From NCBI GenBank assembly GCA_028554755.1, contig JAPTOF010000003.1, positions 10,886,001 through 10,950,000 on the forward strand: a DNA stretch of 64,000 bases. The letters are read 5' to 3'. Positions within the stretch are counted from its first letter, which is position 1. Each line of letters begins with the position of its first letter. Shown piece after piece: positions 58,422 through 64,000 of the stretch. The notes under the pieces are model-generated. The model ran no database searches, was not told where the DNA came from, and saw nothing but the letters and a program-made list of their open reading frames with translations. The stretch comes from Cordia subcordata. Lineage: Eukaryota > Streptophyta > Magnoliopsida > Boraginales > Cordiaceae. A program made the position numbers and the translations under genes.

Positions 58422-60449
58422 TTTATTGAATACACATATAATGATATCACAAATGAATGAGCAAACAAAATATGATATAAGTATGATATATATTCAGCAG
58501 TGGAGAACAACATACATCAAGCCTTTTTACATCATTTGCCATTTAAACCCTCAAACTATTATGATGTAACAATGTCTCAACCCTGGCAACTTTAAACTCC
58601 ATGGATCGCATGGCCAAATAAATGAATAATCAAGTTAGGATTTAACCTATCTAGATAACACTTATCTAGATCGATACTATTTAACGGTATCCAATCACTA
58701 CTTTGTTTGGCCTTTCAAATAGCCTTAAGGCCTCCATTGATTGGGTGGCTATACCCATGATTTAAGTTGAATGTATTTAACCACTCCTTAATGTCTCATT
58801 CCCCATCATGTATCTAGACTTGAGCCTTCCAATAGGGTCGTGACTCTCATCCCCATGTTGTGAGACAGTTTACGATGATGAACTCCATTGATGGGATGGC
58901 CGCACCTCATTAACGCCCTTATGAATGCACACGTTAAGTCCACCTTACTAAATATAGGTAACTATGACACCCTCTGGTAAGGTGGTTAATGCCACTCACC
59001 CTTAGTGTGAACAGAATATGGAAGGCCATGAAATCTCCAATCCCTTCTCCCACTCAATATTTTGATCTTAAGGGTTTTATCTATTTATCTTGGTCCCACA
59101 TGTTTTGGATCTAAACACCACCTTTGAATCAAAAGGCCCCAGAATATTCTTCACTTAAGTCATCTGATGGGCTAGATCTCTTGTCAACATCCCATTAGGT
59201 GATCCGTAGTAAAGAACTCCACTGATGGGATGACCGAACTCACTAACACCTTTAACACATTAAGATTCAACTTTGTGTTTCCAAAAACATTTCATGGTAC
59301 TCATATAGATTTGACCTAATTTTGGGCTTTTAGGACACCCAAAGGTTGGGAACTTAACTTTCTCTATTAGTTATGAGAGTTTGATTTTAGCTCTAAACAC
59401 CCCTTTAAATTAAAATTCACTTTGTGTTACTGAATCATATCCATACCAAAATAGAGAAACAGATCCAAATCCAGATTATATAATCCTTAGGTTAGTGCAC
59501 TTGAGTTGTCTTGATAAGTCCATTGGTTAATTAGTGTTGCAAATAACTAATATCCCTAGCCAATTTCATGCATTGCTCGTTAGGATCTCTAATTACCAAA
59601 TAATTAGTCTATGCAATATCGAGGGACTTATCAAACTCAAGCCAAACGAGATCCAAGGATTAGCCAATTTTAAACCCTACTTAGGTAGACATGTTACTAT
59701 GTGATCACATTGCAATAATCCATATAGACAAACATGCATATAGATATCGTAAAATAACATTTATAGCATAAATAAATGGTCCCAAATTGATGGCTCCCTA
59801 TAATAACGCTCTACGCTCAAAGCCCAAAGTAATCAGACTTGCCAAAATCTTCAAAATGCTGTAAACAATTTCTACCATTTGAGAACTGTCTTCTTACCCC
59901 AGTCGACCGGTACTTCCCGAAAGCAAACTTAATGAACGGGTCGAGCAAAGCCTTTTACCAGTCAACTGGTATGGTCTATCGGCACTTTCAAAATGCTCTT
60001 GGTTCTGTCGATCGAGCCTGGGACTCTTAATGGTCGACTGGTTGGGTCGACTGATTGCTTCGAACTTCGTGCACAATAATATTTTCGGCTCTGAATTGAA
60101 ACATTACAAGGAATTACATAGAAAATCAACCTATACAAGCTTCATCTAAGACAAGAAACAAAAGTGTTGGCCACAAAATACAAGCCATTTTCCCATTCCT
60201 ATGTTTCTCTCAATTTGAAGCTACAATAGCTTTCTATGTAAGAAAATAAATCCATATATTTGAACCATGCTACAATAGCTTTCTATGTAAGAAAATAAAT
60301 CCATATATTTGAACCATCAATTAGAACCAAAATTACACATAAGCGGCAACAACAAAGGTTAGCCCACTACAAACATATCAAGCAAACACGCAAATCTCGC
60401 CACTCACAAGATATTTCACATCTCAAAGCCATTGTTAAGTGTCCTAGGC
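58422..60449 (-). other. Element H long leader
   Basis: Two kilobases between Gag and the LTR with no coding frame. It carries copies of the copia-leader motif on the minus strand (for example 58881-58902 and 59214-59237, and weaker 58738-58752, 58829-58845), a palindrome cluster (59899-60060, with GTCGACCGG and GTCGACTGG sites) and a 49-bp tandem duplication (60220-60317). No clear primer site was found; a GAACCAAAATT remnant at 60324 may be all that is left. Confidence 0.5.
60220..60317. repeat. 49-bp tandem duplication
   Basis: Units 60220-60268 and 60269-60317 are identical over 49 bp, beginning GCTACAATAGC and ending GAACCAT. Perfect identity in decayed surroundings suggests a recent slip. 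Confidence 0.9.
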
Positions 60450-61547
60450 CATTAATTAAATATCTTCCTAATTCTAAACTCAAATCATAATTAAACAATC
60501 CACACAATTAGCCATCCTCAATTAATTACATCCAACTGGATGATGACTCCCAAAATGACCAAAATGTCCTCGCCACTGCTTTGGCGACATTAAAAGTCAC
60601 TTTGAACTCAATCTATTTCCATTGAAAGAACAAAGCTGCACTCTAATTTCACCGGCTAAGCAGGATCTTTTCACCGGCTTTAGTGACCTCTGTCTTTGAC
60701 CAACTGAGTGAAATGACCAAAACGACCCTCTATGTGTACCCACAGTCCAGGCCAGTCGCAAGAAGTACCATAACCTTCAGGACTACGTCTAAACCTTGGA
60801 ATCTCTAGTCCCACATTATGATCATTCACTGGTCACAAATCTCTTGATCTAGGGAGTGACCCATAACCAAATGACCGATATACCCCTAAAGGGTAATATC
60901 ACTTGTACTAGATTTTTTTGTGATCAAATGGACAAATCCAAAGGGGCAAATAGACTCTGTTGTTGCATATGCATGTCCCAACTAAATTAAAATAAAACAT
61001 CCAACATATTAGATAGACAATCTTATCACTCAAGACATCTCTTTATGCTACATTAAAGTGTTGCACCCTAAGTCAGTTCATCCACACATGCTCAAGATTA
61101 AAAGCATTGGTCACTCGAAAGCTGTGAGTATCTTATCTTCTATATGGGATAGTACAACTCCATGAAGACATACTCATAATGGCCCTATCCAATACGTGAC
61201 ACACATACTAGCAGCATAGTCCGAAAAACCATTTAATGACCTAGGTAGATCACCCTTTCTAGGAAACTCGCCTACTGTAGCCTTATTCCAATAGAGTACT
61301 TGACACCACGATCTAGCTATAGACCAATTTATGATATCACCAAATCTAGACTTGGAACTACTGTGCATCTAGCCTTACTACATACCCAAGTCATTAGTCT
61401 ATATCATTGGACATTAAGACTTTCACCAATTCATAAATGGAGAGAATATGCTATGCAAAACTAAATCATATGAACATATTATGAGCATATTATGTCTAGT
61501 ATCCAATAATCACCATGTGCTTGTGGTCTTTAGGGCATACAATCCCA
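60450..61547 (-). repeat. Element H 5' LTR
   Basis: Homologous to 19475-20604 (for example ACTGCTTTGGCGACATTAAA and the CTCTATGTGTACC stretch). The right end reads CATACAATCCCA (TGGGATTGTATG on the minus strand). The left boundary is uncertain because the similarity to the other LTR fades near 60450. Confidence 0.65.
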
Positions 61548-61552
61548 ATAAT

Positions 61553-62913
61553 AACTAACTATGAAATGGGAATCTACAAGGTTTCAGGGGAATTTAAGGG
61601 TGATTACTCTTTTAGAATAGGTTTAGGTTCCTATCTTTGTTTTGAGGCTATTGATGGTCTAGATACTCTACTTGTGGTCTTAGTTTACTAGCCTTATTAC
61701 CTCTAACTATTAATGCAACCTTATCCTTAACTAAGCCCAATTAAAAGTATAGGTTTTTCCTAACTAGCTAAAGCTCTCATGTCTAGTTACTATGTCCTTT
61801 TGGTGTTGATTAATTTCCTAATAGAGAGTTTAACCTTTTAGCTTTGTTTGAAAATGGAGATTAGGTGCCTTAGGTCAACAAATGATAGTAGGTATCCTTT
61901 TAGCAATGTTTCATGCTATAGGTAATTACCTATTACACTAAAGGTGTTAAGAGCATAATTAATCAACACAGATATAGTTGTAAAGAAGGCTCATGCCATT
62001 AGCATGGATTAAGGCTAAGATGAGGCCACTACTATTAGAATCTAAGCATAAATTACACATTCAAACTCAGAGAAACATTTCATTAAACATATTGACATGT
62101 TTAATTTCAAGCTATAGAAATATAAGAAAAAAACATGTATATATGACCATCAAAATCTCAAAATAAGTAGCAATTAACCCTAATTTAAAGCCAATCAAAC
62201 ATAGCGTAAACAAGAATAGAAAAAAGAATGAAAATCTATCTCAATATCCTTGCTTACTCTCTATAAATCTTGCTATAAAACCTCCAAATCCTTGTTTAAT
62301 CCTCAATTCCAAGCTTGTTTATGTATGAAATTGATGTCGGATTAAGTGTGTGTGATAGGTGGGCGATGGAATTAAGATTTAGTTTAATGAGTCTGAGAGA
62401 TAACAGTGAATAACCCTAAATAAAAGCCAAAAACAAGCTTAAATAGTTGTTGTCAACTGGTCGGCCGACAAAGGAGGTTGGGTGACCGGCTCTTACTACA
62501 ACTCTCTGGCTCTGTTAGTTGACCAGTAGGAGCTCCAGGATGACCGGCAGCCACAGCACTTTAGCTCTAAACTTTGCTAATTTTGCTCCAATTTTCCCTA
62601 TTTGCTTCGAGCCTCATCTGCATGCTTCCAAACTCATTATTCTTCATCTTTTCAATCCCACAAGTATCTTAAAGCTTTGCCCAGGCCATCAACATCCTCA
62701 ATCAAGCTCTAAACATCTCTCCAAATCTCACCTAAAACATAAAATAAGTGCGCTTTAGTGTAGTGTTTGCTCTTTTAACTCAACTACAAATATTTGAAGC
62801 CTAATATGCACAAATATGATACAAAGATACACTATTGCACTTTATATAGTATAAAACACCTCAAAATAAATATAGAAATGTAATGCAAAGGTACACACAA
62901 AACCAACACATCA
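61553..62913 (-). repeat. LTR fragment K, truncated on its left
   Basis: Ends AACCAACACATCA at 62913, the same end as the other gypsy LTRs here (TGATGTGTTGG on the minus strand). It has a CTGGTCGGCC/GGTGACCGGC palindrome group at about 62455-62540 and a degenerate hairpin TTAGC-ATGGATTAAG-GCTAA at 61999-62018. The left part is missing next to element H. No partner LTR in the window. Confidence 0.6.
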
Positions 62914-64000
62914 ATTGTGATCGTTGTTCTATGCTTTTACAACGCATTAAGCAAGAAATTGATTCACTAGCGGAGTTCTTCAAATCCTAAGGGATGACCT
63001 TAGGTAATAGACTAGGCCTTCTGGAGTTCAAACCACTATAAATCGCTGTGTTTGATTCTTATCCCTCAAACTCTTTACATTCAAGTGTTATTATTTGTTA
63101 TCTCTATACATTGTATGCTTGATTGCTTGAATTACTTGAAAAAGAGTTTTTACTGTTTATTTGTACCACTAATCCAATTTACCCCCTTCCATGGATTCAT
63201 TGATCGGGCAACATTTTTCGTTGGCCATGTATTGGCATCACTTAACAAGGCTTCTATACAAAGTGAAGAGATTTCTTTTAGATGTCCAATGTGGTAACAA
63301 GGCCACTAGGAACCATTAACAACTAAAGCTAGCTAATTAATTGCTAATTTCTCATTCACCACTAGCCTTTTTTTGACATGTAAATATATCATGCTTACCT
63401 ACTCGAAGCAATGAACACAAAGATACTAAGATCAAACCCATTTGATAATGGATCTTGTCTCAAATTTGGGTTAAAAAGGCTTGGACCTCTATGTCAATAA
63501 TCACCCAAACTAATATAAAAAGTATTTATGACTATAAGTCTTAAATAAGTTTGTTATTAAATATTTTACAATAATGTAAATAATCTATAGCACGTAAATA
63601 CAAATATGAAATATCTAAATATAATTACTATTTGGTTACTTTAGTTTATTCCATCACTATGCTAATAATAGAATTGAACCGCATAGATCAAAATATTTTT
63701 AAAAATTAACCAAACCAAACTAAATAGACCAAATAATTAAATCTAATAGACTAGACTCAATTCGGTTTGGTTTGGTTTTTGATTTGGTTCTACAAGCTAA
63801 TAGGCAAGTAAAGGCTAGTGGGTCACTAATTAAAAGTGTAACTGCCTTATAAGGATTTGTTAAGATTGAAATTTGCCAATGCCATCCAAACTTGAATTTC
63901 TTAAAATATATATATATATATATTATAGTTTTAGTTTGTTGTTATGAACATATTACAAGTTTGAATTAGATTTTGAAAATATTGAAAAAGCGTTTCCAAA
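62914..64000. other. Unassigned A/T-rich DNA at right edge
   Basis: No coding frame or LTR end could be supported. A CACTATAAATC box near 63030 could be a promoter of a decayed LTR. An imperfect inverted repeat lies at about 63700-63785 (AACCAAACCAAAC and GGTTTGGTTTGG arms), and a TA microsatellite at 63905-63923. Confidence 0.4.
63905..63923. repeat. TA microsatellite
   Basis: An alternating TA run just before TTATAGTT. Confidence 0.8.

Larger units (their letters stand above)
19176..61547 (-). mobile_element. Element H: decayed Ty1/copia element, split by element F
   Basis: On the minus strand the order is 5' LTR (61547-60450), leader (60449-58422), gag (58421-57623), insertion of F, pol remnants (22923-20624), purine tract and 3' LTR (20604-19176). 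The gag start resembles copia Gag, and fragments of integrase and RT are readable. All frames are heavily broken. No target duplication was found (CTTGG on the left against ATAAT on the right), so the outer ends are approximate. Confidence 0.65.

Noticed and set aside
63700..63785. MITE with GGTTTGG inverted ends
   Set aside because: The arms are short and imperfect, and no target duplication is visible.

Overview
This window is plant nuclear DNA, and essentially all of it is LTR retrotransposon sequence. Support for a plant comes from Ty3/gypsy elements of the Athila lineage (Athila-type Gag and RT, DLG-type protease, primer site complementary to plant tRNA-Asp) and Ty1/copia elements primed by initiator tRNA-Met. 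The DNA is AT-rich and most stops in the broken frames look like C-to-T or G-to-A changes, as in methylated heterochromatin. I found no host gene, tRNA, rRNA or CRISPR array. The species cannot be named from the sequence.

Layout. There are two nested stacks. Stack 1 (1-18941): a minus-strand non-autonomous element B (gag-like fragment 2718-3286, LTR fragment 17238-18941) holds element A (minus, runs off the left edge; LTR 826-2717) and element C (plus, 3300-17237). C holds the young complete element D (minus, 4293-11195, TSD GTATC) in its 5' LTR. Stack 2 (19176-61547): a decayed copia element H (minus) holds Athila element F (minus, 22929-57617). F holds Athila element G (plus, 23440-35978, TSD CCTAG) in its 3' LTR and copia element E (plus, 42142-53124, TSD GCTCA) in its protease region. 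G carries a copia solo LTR (28375-30262, TSD TCCCC). E carries an unrelated solo LTR (42543-44316) in its 5' LTR. The right end holds an LTR fragment (K) and unassigned DNA.

How the parts relate. F and G are gag-pro-pol elements with no env-like ORF. B, C and D have no protease, RT or integrase. They encode one roughly 650-codon gag-like protein with two CCHC-type knuckles. They share with F and G the tRNA-Asp primer site, the 3' untranslated region, a duplicated hairpin/polypurine signal and LTR motifs, which suggests a Gag-only family mobilised by Athila-type enzymes.

Most unusual signals: (1) two to four short hairpins in the transcribed part of the LTRs, with a constant GGATTTAA/TTAAATCC loop and a covarying stem; (2) arrays of the palindrome GGTCGACC just upstream of the TATA box in LTRs of several families; (3) the Gag-only family; (4) a duplicated hairpin plus purine tract; (5) a repeated GGCCATCCCATCGGTGG-like motif in copia leaders; (6) very uneven divergence between the two LTRs of D. 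All reading frames described are broken in at least one place.
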